Below, in pieces: positions 39,967 to 49,376 of a stretch of DNA of 64,000 nucleotides. Made by a program: the position numbers and the translations under genes. A model generated the notes under the pieces. That model made no database searches. It saw nothing but the letters and a program-made list of their open reading frames with translations, and was not told the origin of the DNA. The first letter of the stretch is position 1. Every line of letters starts with the position of its first letter. The stretch is from Gammaproteobacteria bacterium (GTDB taxonomy: Bacteria; Pseudomonadota; Gammaproteobacteria; Burkholderiales; Burkholderiaceae_C): positions 1-64,000 of the forward strand of contig JANYHL010000048.1 of assembly GCA_025359085.1 (NCBI GenBank), given 5' to 3'.

Positions 39967-41340
39967 ACGGCCCTCGCAGAGGAGTTGGTGCAAGCCCTCA
40001 AAGCCGATGCCCACCGCCACAAACAAGACCAACGCACAGGCAAAGCACTGTTTGCCCAAATCAAGGCCAGTGGCTACCTGGGTGGCTACAGTCGCGTGAC
40101 TGACTTCATCCGGGAATGGCGCCAGAGCGAAGGCAAGAAGCCCCACGCCTTTGTGCCCTTGAAATTCGATCTGGGAGAGGCGTTCCAGTTCGACTGGAGC
40201 GAAGAAGGCTTGGTGGTCGGTGGCATTTACCGGCGCATGCAGGTGTCCCACATGAAGTTGTGCGCCAGTCGTGCCTTCTGGTTGGTGGCTTACCCCAGCC
40301 AGGGTCACGAAATGCTGTTCGATGCCCACACCCGCTCCTTCGCGGCACTGGGTGGCGTTGCCAGGCGTGGCATCTACGACAACATGAAGACCGCCGTGGA
40401 CAAGGTCAAAAAGGGCAAGGGCCGCGTCGTCAACGCCCGCTTTGCGGTCATGTGCGCGCACTACCTGTTTGATGCTGACTTCTGCAACGTCGCCAGTGGC
40501 TGGGAGAAGGGCGTCGTGGAGAAGAACGTCCAGGACAGCCGCCGGCGAATCTGGATTGAGGCGCAGACGCGCCAGTGGCATTCCTTTGATCAACTCAACG
40601 CCTGGCTGGGCGAGCGCTGCCGTGCCCTGTGGGGTGAGATCCGCCACCCCGAATACAAGCACTTCAGTGTGCTTGAGATGCTCGAACAAGAGCGCACCGA
40701 GATGATGCCCATGCCGACCCCATTTGACGGCTACGTGCAGAGGGAAGCCAAGGTCACGAGCACCTGCCTGGTCAGCGTTCAGCGCAACCGCTATTCGGTG
40801 CCCTGTGAATTCGCGGGCCAGCGGGTCAGCACCCGGCTGTATCCCACGCGCATCAGCGTGGTGGCAGGCGACGTGGTGGTGGCTAGCCACGAGCGCCTAT
40901 CGGATCGCGGGCACACCAGCTACGACTGGCAGCACTACATCGATTTGGTGCAGCGCAAACCGGGCGCCTTGCGAAACGGCGCCCCCTTTGCCGATATGCC
41001 CGAGCCTTTAAAGAAATTGAAGCTGGGCCTGATGCGCCATGACGGCGGCGACAAGGTCATGGCTCAGGTGCTCGCTGCGGTGCCAACCACTGGGCTGCAG
41101 GAGGTGTTGGTGGCGGTTGATTTGGTTGTTGAGTCCGGTGCGCTCAGTACCGAGCACGTTCTCAACGTGCTGGCCCGGCTCACTGCCAACCCTCGGCCAG
41201 AAACGGTGGAGACGACGTTGCGGCTGCAGGAGCCGCCCGTGGCCAACACGGCACGCTACGACAGCCTGCGTGGGGCGTTGGAGGCTCCACAGGAGGCGCC
41301 GGCAGCAGCAGTAGCCACCAATGCAGGGGATCAATCATGA
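39967..41340 (+). pseudogene. istA: IS21-family transposase IstA, N-terminally truncated
   Basis: About 457 residues of IstA remain: helical DNA-binding part (HKQDQRTGKALFAQIKASGY), the DDE integrase core (LGEAFQFDWSEE with catalytic Asp, GIYDNMKTAVDK, GWEKGVVEKNVQDSRRRIW) and the C-terminal beta-barrel. The frame begins flush with the IS66 right end at 39965, with no natural start and the N-terminal helix-turn-helix missing; TTG 39985 is the first possible start. The catalytic core is intact, but loss of the DNA-binding domain should inactivate it. The stop overlaps istB (ATGA). Confidence 0.8.
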
Positions 41341-41642
41341 AGCGTGATGTCAGCACCGAACTCAAAGAGCTGCGACTGCATGGCATGGCCGGCGCCTGGA
41401 CGGATCTGATGGCCCAGGGGGAGTCATCAACGGCGTCCTCAAAGTGGTTGATCGAGCACCTGCTGCAGGCCGAACATACCGACCGCGCCATGCGCTCAGT
41501 GCGTCACCAAATGAGCGCGGCCAAGTTCCCGATTCATCGTGATCTGGCTGGGTTTGACTTCGCCTGCTCCAAGGTCGATCAGGCGCTGGTCAAGCGGCTC
41601 GCCACGCTGGCGTTTACGGCGCCTCAAAACGAGGTCGGATAA
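41337..41642 (+). pseudogene. istB: IS21-family helper ATPase IstB, C-terminally truncated
   Basis: The first 101 residues of IstB: KRDVSTELKELRLHGMAGAW through LATLAFTAPQNEVG, then TAA. Homology ends just before the expected Walker A loop (GGxGTGKTHL), so the AAA+ ATPase domain is missing. The break lies about 20 bases before the HEPN-like gene. Confidence 0.8.
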
Positions 41643-41661
41643 ACCCAAAAAGGCGGAAAGT

Positions 41662-42285
41662 ATGGACGGCGATGAACTCCGCAAAGCGCAAGACGACGTT
41701 CAGCTTCGCTTGGGCAAGTGCCTCGTACAAATTCAGGTGTTCGAGTACATGCTCAAGCGCTTGCTTGCCGTCAGGAGTTTTGGGGGGGCTATCGACACCC
41801 TTGAAATGCAGCTGGCCACTAGGCACCAGGACTACAAGACCAATACGCTTGGGACACTGGTGAAGGAACTCTTGATGGTTTTCGCACTCCCTGTAGGCAA
41901 GGAGCCGCCCCCAGCCAAGGAAGACCCAAACTGCGACAAACCTCAGCTTCACTTCAGCATGAGCATGCAGTTTCCCGAAGAAAAACTGGCAGACATCAGC
42001 CAGTCACTGGGTAACCTGGTGGTCTTCCGCAACAACGTTGTTCACCACCTACTCGAGTTGCACCCCCTGCGAACCACCGAGGGCTGCCAACAGGCGGTTC
42101 ATTACCTGGAGGATTTCGCTGCCCTTACGGCTCACCACCGCAAGCAGTTGGAAGAATGGGCAGAAGTCCACGACAAGGCGAAGCAGAAGATGAGCGAGTT
42201 CATTCAGTCACCTGCTTACAAAAATTTGCTCATAGACGGTATCACCGCAAATGACACCTTTTCCTGCATGCCACTATTAACGTGA
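41662..42285 (+). CDS. HEPN-like cargo protein
   Basis: A 207-residue, mainly helical protein without membrane segments. Near the middle it has FRNNVVHHLLEL (R123 to H128), the R-x4-H signature with Asn after Arg seen in HEPN-domain RNases and toxins, here followed by a second His. A long C-terminal helix follows (ALTAHHRKQLEEWAEVHDKA). ATG 41662 is preceded by GGCGGA; the open frame runs back into istB, so an earlier start lost at the junction is possible. Defence or toxin activity is inference; no partner antitoxin gene is evident. Confidence 0.6.
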   Translation: MDGDELRKAQDDVQLRLGKCLVQIQVFEYMLKRLLAVRSFGGAIDTLEMQLATRHQDYKTNTLGTLVKELLMVFALPVGKEPPPAKEDPNCDKPQLHFSMSMQFPEEKLADISQSLGNLVVFRNNVVHHLLELHPLRTTEGCQQAVHYLEDFAALTAHHRKQLEEWAEVHDKAKQKMSEFIQSPAYKNLLIDGITANDTFSCMPLLT

Positions 42286-42736
42286 GCAGGTAACTCTTTC
42301 GAGAGCTGGAGCAAATCATTGCTTCCGAACTTGAACAACGACACCTCGGGTAGCACGCGGTCATCTAGGTGCCAGTTCCAACGACCACACCCAGCCTGTT
42401 CCGTCCAGTCAGCATGCACCGGTTCGTGCAACAAAAGTTCGGGCAAATGGAGACACTTCGGTGAGTTTTCAACTTAACTCATTTGCATGGTCACCGCGCA
42501 CTGCTGATGTACAGCGGAGGCCCAATTTTTGTGTCATTGGCAGAGCGGAAAGGTATAAAATTTGCGGCAGTCCTTGACCGCAAATCTGCCTCCCTTTCGG
42601 ACCTCCTATGGGAGACCCATGGTGAGACTAGCCCGTGTAGAGCCCACCAAGCCGATGGGTAGCCGGATTTCGCAGGTTATGGGTGAGGCTGTCTCAAGTT
42701 TTGCCCTTCGGGTGTCCGCTTTTGAGAGAGAAGCCG
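42286..42736. other. Non-coding right part of the element
   Basis: No gene is convincing here. A minus-strand frame at 42216-42446 is protein-like but unrecognised and overlaps the HEPN-like gene. There is an 8-bp hairpin (ATTTGCGG and complement, about 42559-42584). The last 70 bases hold diverged copies of the end motif at 42668-42684 and 42692-42703. Confidence 0.5.
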
Positions 42737-42762
42737 TTTCTCAACTTATGAAGCTACCTACA
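42737..42762 (-). repeat. Right terminal inverted repeat of the element
   Basis: Read inward on the minus strand it begins TGTAGGTAGCTTCATAAGTT, 23 of 26 identical to the left end, and is followed outward by CGCGG at 42763-42767. Confidence 0.8.
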
Positions 42763-42813
42763 CGCGGGCCGTGCCGAAACCACACGAAATGTGGCTACCC
42801 GAGGCCCAACCGA

Positions 42814-43242
42814 CTACCTGCTGATGTAATTCGTCAGCTGCGAAATCGTTTGCTCCTGGTCGGCAATGATGTCGTCCATCAGGTCTCGGATCGAGATCAA
42901 GCCCACGACCTCCGTGCCATCCAGCACCGGCAAATGGCGGATTTTTTTCTGGCTCATCAACACCATGCAAGCATTGGCCCTGGTGCTGGGGGTGACCGTA
43001 ATGACATCGCGGGTCATGATGTCGGCCACCGTCGTTTCTTTGGAGTTTTTGCCCTGCAGCGCCACCTTGCGGGTGTAGTCACGCTCGGATACCACCCCAA
43101 CCAGTTTGCCATTCTCCATGACCGCCAGCGCACCCACCCCATACTGAGCCAACAGCTGGAGCGCCTCAAAAACACTGACGGATGGGCTCACCTGATGAAC
43201 CGTTGAATTACGATTCTTTAACAATTCCGAAACGGGCTTCAT
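42814..43242 (-). CDS. CBS-domain protein
   Basis: A 142-residue protein made of two CBS motifs (about 10-65 and 75-130), with VVSERDYTRKVALQGKNSKE and VTPSTRANACMVLMSQKKIR followed by HLPVL. Stand-alone CBS pairs bind adenine nucleotides and regulate other proteins; the partner is unknown. ATG 43242 starts the domain; the frame extends upstream to 43350 without homology. Its 3' end lies 47 bases from the mobile element. Confidence 0.88.
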   Translation of the reverse strand: MKPVSELLKNRNSTVHQVSPSVSVFEALQLLAQYGVGALAVMENGKLVGVVSERDYTRKVALQGKNSKETTVADIMTRDVITVTPSTRANACMVLMSQKKIRHLPVLDGTEVVGLISIRDLMDDIIADQEQTISQLTNYISR

Positions 43243-43720
43243 CAAAACTCCAGTTAATTTGTTGACATGAGACTCGCAGTGTAAACAAACTGCTGTGCAA
43301 GGCAATAGAAAGCGACCCCCAAGACGCGTGCGGCGGCCTCGTCCGGTCAAGCCCGCCGCCCAAGCGATCGAGCAGGCCCGTGCCGAAGCGGTGGCGAACC
43401 GGTACGAGTGGTGAAACGGTCCGTCGATTGCTATTTATTTAATAGCTATATAAGAAGCAAGGGAAAGGGCTAGAACCATAAAACGCCCCAATAAATTTTG
43501 AATTTTTCACGCCGGAAGTACCAGGGGCTGAGGCACGTCCGCGCTTGGACTTCTTCCTGACATCTTTGTCTGAGTTGTTCTTTGAACGCTGGCGGTCCAA
43601 TGGTGTGCCCGGTCGGTTTAAGTCAGATTGACATGAAAGGCGTCAAGATTCATGGTTACATTTAGGCCTTGTCCCGGATGACTTTAGCGATACCGCTATT
43701 TTTGATAACCAAAATACTTC
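43243..43720. other. Intergenic stretch with repeat copy
   Basis: No gene is convincing. A 39-codon Arg/Pro-rich frame (43295-43414) looks like the C-terminal scrap of a basic protein. Copy A of a dispersed repeat lies at 43425-43477. Confidence 0.5.
43425..43477 (+). repeat. Dispersed intergenic repeat, copy A
   Basis: Contains an A+T-rich inverted core (GCTATTTATTTAATAGC) followed about 20 bases later by GGGCTAGA. Shares this pattern, in the other orientation, with 59992-60043 and 60824-60880. Confidence 0.55.
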
Positions 43721-44950
43721 ATGACTGCCAACAAGCCTTTTGAAATTGGCGGTGAAACGCTGAGCCAGATCACCGCAAGCAAAATGGCGCCCAGGCCCCT
43801 CAACTACCAGGCTATCTACCCCCAAGTTGCGGGGGTGGCCGGCGTCTCAGGCGAGCTGAGCGCACCGGCGTTGACGGCCGCTTTTTTTCAACAAATGGCG
43901 CGGCTGATTGAATACACGCTGCCGGCACTCGGAACCGATGATGACCGATTCAATGAGCAGACCCAGGCCTTGCTCAAGGCCATGCGCCAACCGGACGCTG
44001 ACGCGCTGGCGCTCAAATTAATGCTGGGTAGCTTTAACGACCGGCTCTCCTTTGCCGCCGAAGACCAGGCCGAGATCAGAGTCACGCTGCTCAAGCTGCT
44101 GCACCTGATCATCGAAAACATTGGCGAACTCAGTCTGGACGACCGTTGGCTCAAGGGCCGGGCCCTGGAGGCGCAGGAAGAAATGCGCCAGGTGCTGGCC
44201 ACCTTCATCGAACGGCTGTCGCAAATGACCGAGTCCACCAGCGCCTACCACGGCAAGCTGGAAGAAAACGCGCGCCTGATTGAGCAGGCCAAGACCCTGG
44301 CTGAAATTACACCCGTCTTGAAAGAAGTGGCCGGGGCGACCCGCACCATGGCGCACGACTGCCTGTCGGCACGCGATGAACTGCGCGGCATGCGCGAGAA
44401 TGCCCTGGTCACCGAAGCCGAGCTCGTCCAACTGCATCAGGAACTCGACCGCCTCAGCGCTCAGACGCGCCACGACCCACTGACCGGCGCCCTCAATCGC
44501 AAAGGGCTGGAGGAGGCGGTGGATCGCGAAGTCTCCAGCGTGCGGCGCAAAGACACGCCGTTGAGCATGGCTCTGCTCGACATTGACAACTTCAAAGTGC
44601 TCAACGACCGGCTGGGCCACGCCACCGGGGATCAGGCGCTCGCCCATTTGGCGACGGTGACGCGCGCCGTCATGCGCCCGCAAGACACCCTGGCACGCTA
44701 TGGCGGTGAAGAGTTTGTGATTCTGATGCCCGACACCCCCTTGCACAACGGGGTTGAAGCCATGAGCCGATTACAGCGCGAACTGACCCAACGTTTCTTT
44801 CTGGCAGGCACCGAAAAAGTGCTGATTACTTTCAGCGCCGGGGTGGCGCAACTCGCCGCCAACGAGACCGGTCAGAGCGCCATCAAGCGCGCGGACCAGG
44901 CCATGTACCTGGCCAAGCGCTCGGGCAAAAATCGCGTGTTGGGCGCCTAA
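43721..44950 (+). CDS. Diguanylate cyclase
   Basis: A 409-residue cytoplasmic protein with a helical N-terminal region (about 1-235) of unknown ligand and a GGDEF domain (about 245-405). The active site is intact as RYGGEEF (GGEEF about 328-332), and the inhibitory RxxD site (RPQD) is five residues upstream, so it should make c-di-GMP with product feedback. There is no membrane segment. Confidence 0.92.
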   Translation: MTANKPFEIGGETLSQITASKMAPRPLNYQAIYPQVAGVAGVSGELSAPALTAAFFQQMARLIEYTLPALGTDDDRFNEQTQALLKAMRQPDADALALKLMLGSFNDRLSFAAEDQAEIRVTLLKLLHLIIENIGELSLDDRWLKGRALEAQEEMRQVLATFIERLSQMTESTSAYHGKLEENARLIEQAKTLAEITPVLKEVAGATRTMAHDCLSARDELRGMRENALVTEAELVQLHQELDRLSAQTRHDPLTGALNRKGLEEAVDREVSSVRRKDTPLSMALLDIDNFKVLNDRLGHATGDQALAHLATVTRAVMRPQDTLARYGGEEFVILMPDTPLHNGVEAMSRLQRELTQRFFLAGTEKVLITFSAGVAQLAANETGQSAIKRADQAMYLAKRSGKNRVLGA

Positions 44951-44966
44951 CTGCAACAAAGTTCTT

Positions 44967-45545
44967 ATGACCTATTTAATTCTCGGACTCTTCCTTTTTT
45001 TGGGGGTGCACTCGGTGCGCATCGTGGCGCCGGACTGGCGCACCCGCACCACAGCGCGTATCGGCGTACTGCCCTGGAAGAGCCTGTACTCGGTGGCCTC
45101 GCTACTTGGTTTTGCATTGATCGTGTGGGGTTTTGGCTTGGCGCGCCAGCAACCGGTGCAGCTATGGAGCCCGCCCCTGGCCATGCGGCACCTGGCCGCC
45201 TTGATGACCCTGCTGTCGTTTGTTTTGCTGGCGGCGGCCTATGTGCCCGGCAACAGCATCAAAGAACGTATTCATCATCCCATGGTGCTGGGGGTCAAGG
45301 TCTGGGCGCTGGCGCATTTGCTTGCCAATGGCAACCTCAGCCATGTGGTGCTGTTTGGCTCCTTTCTGGCTTGGGCGATGGTCGATTTCACCGTTGCACG
45401 TCGGCGTGACCGCACACTGGGTACCCGCTACCCCGGTGGCACTGCGGGCGCGACCGGCATCACGGTGGCGCTGGGCGTGGGCGCCTGGATTGCCTTTGCG
45501 CTCTGGCTGCATGGTCTGCTGATCGGGGTGCGGCCACTGGGCTGA
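44967..45545 (+). CDS. NnrU-family membrane protein
   Basis: A 192-residue protein with about five or six membrane helices matching the NnrU family (FLFLGVHSVRIVAPDWR, HHPMVLGVKVWALAHLLANG, HVVLFGSFLAWAMVDF). NnrU was first linked to nitric oxide and nitrite reduction; its function is unresolved. It lies 16 bases after the cyclase gene and 19 bases before the acetyltransferase gene. Confidence 0.88.
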   Translation: MTYLILGLFLFLGVHSVRIVAPDWRTRTTARIGVLPWKSLYSVASLLGFALIVWGFGLARQQPVQLWSPPLAMRHLAALMTLLSFVLLAAAYVPGNSIKERIHHPMVLGVKVWALAHLLANGNLSHVVLFGSFLAWAMVDFTVARRRDRTLGTRYPGGTAGATGITVALGVGAWIAFALWLHGLLIGVRPLG

Positions 45546-45564
45546 AACCGCTGGAGGTCACATC

Positions 45565-48237
45565 ATGAGCATCCGCCACCTCGACTCACTGTTTGCCCCC
45601 GCCTCCATCGCCGTGTTTGGCGCCTCCCTGCGGCCCGGGAGTGTCGGCACCACGGTCTGGCACAACCTGAGTACCGGCAACTATCAGGGCGCGCTGTACG
45701 CCGTCAACCCCAAGCACCGCAAGCTCGGGGCTCATCCGGTGGTGGCCAAAGCCGCTGATTTACCTGAGGTTCCCGATCTGGCGGTGATCTGTACCCCACC
45801 AGCCAGTGTGCCGGGCCTGATTGAAGCCCTGGGCCGCCTGGGCACGCGCGCCGCCGTGGTGATGACCCCTGGCATGACGGGCCAGCAAAAGCAAGCCATG
45901 CTGGACGCCGCCAGCACCTACTTGTTACGCATCCTCGGGCCCAACTGCATGGGGCTTTTGGCGCCCCATCAAGGCCTGAATGCCAGCTTTTCCCACGTTG
46001 ATGCGCAACCCGGTGAGGTGGCGTTCGTGTCGCAGTCAGGCGCCCTGGTGACCGCCATGCTGGACTGGGCGCAGGGTCGCGGCATCGGTTTTTCCTACTT
46101 TGTCTCGCTGGGCGAACACGCCGACGTGGACTTTGGCGACATGCTTGACTACCTGGCCAGCGACGCCAAGACCCGTGCCATTCTGCTGTATGCCGAATCA
46201 ATCGAGTCACCGCGTAAATTCATGTCGGCGGCGCGTGCGGCGGCGCGCAACAAGCCGGTGATTGTGGTCAAGGCCGCGCGCTCGGCGCCGGGCCAACTGG
46301 CAGCGCTTTCGCACGCCGGCGCGCTGACCGGCTCCGACATGGTGTTTGAGGCCGCGATCGCGCGCGCCGGCATGTTGCGCGTGAACACTTTGCAAGAACT
46401 GTTTTTGGCGGCCGAGACGCTGTCGCGCTTTCGCACCAACACCAGCGACACCATGACCATTCTGACCAATGGGGGCGGGGCCGGGGTGATGGCGGCCGAC
46501 GCGGCCGCCTATGCCGGGGTCAAACTGGCAGCACTCAGCGACCGCACACGCCACAAGCTGGATGCCTTGTTACCCGCCAGCTGGTCGCACGACAATCCGG
46601 TCGACATCCTTGGCGACGCGCCGGTGGCGCGCTATGCACAGGCCTTGCAAATACTCAAGGACGACCCCGGCAGCGGGGCCGTGCTGTTTATTCACGCCCC
46701 CACGGCCCTGGTGCCGAGTGCGGATATTGCACGGGCACTGGTGCCGATCGCCCAGCATCAACCCGGCATGCCGCCACGGCTCATGAGTTGCTGGCTGGGC
46801 GACAAGGCGGTCTTGCAGGCGCGCCGGCTGTTTCAGGACGCCGACATTGCCAACTTTGACACACCAGAGCTGGCCGTACGCGCGTTTTCCATGCTGCAAC
46901 GCTACCGGCGCAATCAAGCGGAACTCATTGAGGCGCCACCGGCCTTGGTGGCGGACATGCGCCCCGACACGGCAACAATCCGGGCGCTGATTCAGGACGC
47001 CTTGGCCAGCGGACGTGAGCTGCTGAGCGAGTCCGAGGCCAGAGCGGTGCTGGATGCCTGCCACATTGCGGTGGTGCCGACGCGGCGCATTCGCGCCAAC
47101 GCCAGCGCCGCCGTCAAGGCCGCGCTGGCGATCGGATTTCCGGTGGTACTGAAGATATTGTCGGATGATATTTCCCACAAATCAGACGTCGGCGGGGTTG
47201 CCCTCAATTTGCATGACGAGAGCGACGTGCGCGCGGCCGCCCGGGCCATGCTGGCCCGCGTCAAGCGCCAGCAGCCCAACGCACGGGTTCAGGGGTTTAC
47301 GGTGCAGACGATGGTGCAACGCCAGCATGCGCAGGAGCTGATTGTGGGCAGCGCCATTGACCCCGTGTTTGGCCCGGTCATTCTGTTTGGTCAGGGCGGC
47401 ACGGCGGTCGAAGTTACCACTGATCGCGCCGTCGCCTTGCCTCCCTTGAATGTGCCGCTGGCCAAAGCGCTGGTGTCGCGAACCCGGGTGGCGCGCCTGC
47501 TGGCTGGTTGGCGCGACACGCCCGCTGCAGACGAGGCGGCGCTGCATCGGGTGCTGGTGGTAGTTTCGCAATTGCTGGCCGAAATCCCCGAAATTGCCGA
47601 GCTCGATATCAACCCGTTGATCGTCAACTTTGAAGGCGCGGTGGCGCTCGACGCGCGCATCCGCCTGAGTGCAGCAGCCCCGGCCGGGGCCAGCAATTTT
47701 GCCATCCGACCTTACCCGGCCCAACTGGAGGAAACCCTCCAGTGGCAGGGGCGTGAGCTGTTGTTGCGCCCGATTCGGCCCGAGGACGAAGCCTTGCACA
47801 TGGATTTTTTGCAGCACCTGGACCCGCAAGACGTTCGGATGCGGGTTTTTTACACCCGACGCAGCATCGAGCGCTCGGAGCTCGCCCGGCTGGTGCAAAT
47901 TGATTACGCGCGTGAAATGGCTTTTGTCGCGCAAGCCACCGGGACGGATGGCCTGCTGCAGACCCTGGGTGTGGCCCGCGCCATGGTCGACCCTGACAAC
48001 GTGGACGCCGAGTTTGGCGTGATTGTGCGTTCAGAACTCAAAGGCACGGGTTTGGGGCGCTTGTTGATGGAAAAGTTGATTACCTACCTGCGCGCTCAGG
48101 GCACCCAGCGGCTGGTGGCTACCGTGCTGGACTACAACGAGCGCATGCTCAGGCTGGCCAAAGACATGGGCTTCCAGGAAGACTCTTCAAAAACGCAAGA
48201 AGAGGGGACGAAAGGCATTTTCCTGACGCTCACTTGA
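45565..48237 (+). CDS. Pat-type acyl-CoA-synthetase-like protein acetyltransferase
   Basis: The 890-residue protein joins an ADP-forming acyl-CoA synthetase-like part (CoA-binding and ligase domains about 1-460, ATP-grasp about 480-700 with VVLKILSDDISHKSDVGGVA) to a C-terminal GNAT acetyltransferase (about 730-890, FGVIVRSELKGTGLGRLLM). This is the layout of E. coli PatZ/Salmonella Pat, which acetylates and controls acetyl-CoA synthetase. The first part is usually non-catalytic. Target is inferred from the family. GGAGG precedes the ATG. Confidence 0.9.
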   Translation: MSIRHLDSLFAPASIAVFGASLRPGSVGTTVWHNLSTGNYQGALYAVNPKHRKLGAHPVVAKAADLPEVPDLAVICTPPASVPGLIEALGRLGTRAAVVMTPGMTGQQKQAMLDAASTYLLRILGPNCMGLLAPHQGLNASFSHVDAQPGEVAFVSQSGALVTAMLDWAQGRGIGFSYFVSLGEHADVDFGDMLDYLASDAKTRAILLYAESIESPRKFMSAARAAARNKPVIVVKAARSAPGQLAALSHAGALTGSDMVFEAAIARAGMLRVNTLQELFLAAETLSRFRTNTSDTMTILTNGGGAGVMAADAAAYAGVKLAALSDRTRHKLDALLPASWSHDNPVDILGDAPVARYAQALQILKDDPGSGAVLFIHAPTALVPSADIARALVPIAQHQPGMPPRLMSCWLGDKAVLQARRLFQDADIANFDTPELAVRAFSMLQRYRRNQAELIEAPPALVADMRPDTATIRALIQDALASGRELLSESEARAVLDACHIAVVPTRRIRANASAAVKAALAIGFPVVLKILSDDISHKSDVGGVALNLHDESDVRAAARAMLARVKRQQPNARVQGFTVQTMVQRQHAQELIVGSAIDPVFGPVILFGQGGTAVEVTTDRAVALPPLNVPLAKALVSRTRVARLLAGWRDTPAADEAALHRVLVVVSQLLAEIPEIAELDINPLIVNFEGAVALDARIRLSAAAPAGASNFAIRPYPAQLEETLQWQGRELLLRPIRPEDEALHMDFLQHLDPQDVRMRVFYTRRSIERSELARLVQIDYAREMAFVAQATGTDGLLQTLGVARAMVDPDNVDAEFGVIVRSELKGTGLGRLLMEKLITYLRAQGTQRLVATVLDYNERMLRLAKDMGFQEDSSKTQEEGTKGIFLTLT

Positions 48238-48442
48238 TGCCGATCGCCCACTGGATCAAATACTTTGCGACAAAGCCGGTCATGCCGAACGCCAGACCCA
48301 AAAAAATGACGAAAGTACCAAATTTGCCGGCTTTGGATTCCCAGGCCAGATGGCCAATGATGAACAGCATGTAGAGCATGAAAGCGCCGACGCCAAAACT
48401 CAGGCCGAAAGCGGCGATCTGCTCTTCCGAATAACCGAACAT
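48230..48442 (-). CDS. DUF2788 small membrane protein
   Basis: A 70-residue protein with two membrane helices (about 15-33 and 42-62): EEQIAAFGLSFGVGAFMLYM, then ESKAGKFGTFVIFLGLAFGM. This matches DUF2788, common in beta-proteobacteria and without known function. Its 3' end overlaps the convergent acetyltransferase gene by 8 bases, and its start overlaps the stop of the next gene upstream. Confidence 0.85.
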   Translation of the reverse strand: MFGYSEEQIAAFGLSFGVGAFMLYMLFIIGHLAWESKAGKFGTFVIFLGLAFGMTGFVAKYLIQWAIGIK

Positions 48443-49293
48443 CAGCCGGCCTCCTGGTCCAATGCCTCGCGCCGCGGCAGGCCGGAGGCATCCACCAGAT
48501 CACGGTAGGCGTGCCAGCTGGCATGCCCCAGCAGCGGCATCACGAGGACCAGACCCAGCAGTGCCGTCGCCATGCCCAACAGGCTCAGGCCCATGATCAG
48601 CGCGGCCCAGAACGCCATCGGCAGGGGATTGGCCAGCACGACGCGCCAGCTGGTCAGCACCGCCTGCAGCAAGCCAAGCCGCCGGTCCAGCAGCAAGGGG
48701 ATGGTAATGACTGTTGAAGCAAAAATCGGCCCGGCCAGCAGCCCGCCCAGCACCAGCCAGAGCTCGAACAGAAAGCCGCTGCGGGCCAGCACCACATGCT
48801 GGACAAAGTCGAACGGGTTGTTGATCGGTACCGGCGCCAGCCAGGTGATGAGCGCCGCCGAGGTCAGCACCCAGCCCGCGCCCGCCAGGGCCAACAAGGC
48901 GCCGAACTGCACCAGACTCCAGTAGTCGTTGCCCCATTTGTTGAGGTGATTGTTTTGCCAGTTCAACCAGGTTTTCAGTACCACCCGGGCATCGGCGGGT
49001 TCGCCGCGCTCCAGGGCGCGGCTCAAGGCATACAGGCTGCTCGCCAGCACCGGGGCCACCACCAGAAAACCGGAAATTGCCCCGGCCAGCAACCAGAAAC
49101 GGCTGTAGGTGCTGGCCACAATGGCCGCGCCCACCAGCGCCAACGCCAGCCCGTGGGCCAGGCTGATCCCGCCACAACGGGCCAGGTCGCGCCAGGCGAG
49201 TCGCAACCAATGCAGGGGTCGGGTCAGCTGGATGCTGCGCACAGCAGGCAGGGCGGGGGGGCAGAAAGCGAGCGGCGGTGGAGATGGGTGCAT
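48442..49293 (-). CDS. BPSS1780-family membrane protein
   Basis: About 283 residues with five or six membrane helices (for example LVGAAIVASTYSRFWLLAGA, LMGLSLLGMATALLGLVLVM). The family is widespread in Burkholderiales and has no known function. Starts at 49323 and 49293 are both in frame; 49293 leaves room for the divergent promoter. It is translationally coupled to the DUF2788 gene. Confidence 0.8.
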   Translation of the reverse strand: MHPSPPPLAFCPPALPAVRSIQLTRPLHWLRLAWRDLARCGGISLAHGLALALVGAAIVASTYSRFWLLAGAISGFLVVAPVLASSLYALSRALERGEPADARVVLKTWLNWQNNHLNKWGNDYWSLVQFGALLALAGAGWVLTSAALITWLAPVPINNPFDFVQHVVLARSGFLFELWLVLGGLLAGPIFASTVITIPLLLDRRLGLLQAVLTSWRVVLANPLPMAFWAALIMGLSLLGMATALLGLVLVMPLLGHASWHAYRDLVDASGLPRREALDQEAG

Positions 49294-49376
49294 GAGACTT
49301 GCCAGTTTAGTACGTGGGTGCAAACGATGGAAGCCGGCAAAGCATAATGCCTGTTTTGCCGCCCCAGGAGATTGCC

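Larger units (their letters stand above)
36257..42767. mobile_element. 6.5-kb element with 26-bp inverted repeats and 5-bp target duplication
   Basis: CGCGG occurs at 36257-36261 and again at 42763-42767. Immediately inside, 36262-36287 and the reverse complement of 42737-42762 match at 23 of 26 bases and begin TGTAGGTA. A motif related to CATAAGTTGAGAA recurs inward: 36272-36284, 36296-36308 (in a palindrome) and, inverted, 42738-42750, 42692-42703 (weaker) and 42668-42684. TGT ends, 5-bp duplications and repeated end sites are known for Tn7/Tn5053/IS21-type DDE transposons. No complete recombinase of that class remains; inside are an IS66 element, truncated istA/istB and a HEPN-like gene. 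Confidence 0.75.

Noticed and set aside
42216-42446. 76-codon minus-strand frame overlapping the end of the HEPN-like gene
   Set aside because: Protein-like in places, but it overlaps a better gene and has no recognisable family; an antitoxin role was considered and not supported.
43295-43414. 39-codon Arg/Pro-rich frame starting with GTG
   Set aside because: No ribosome site and no recognised family; it could be the end of a lost gene but cannot be supported as a gene.
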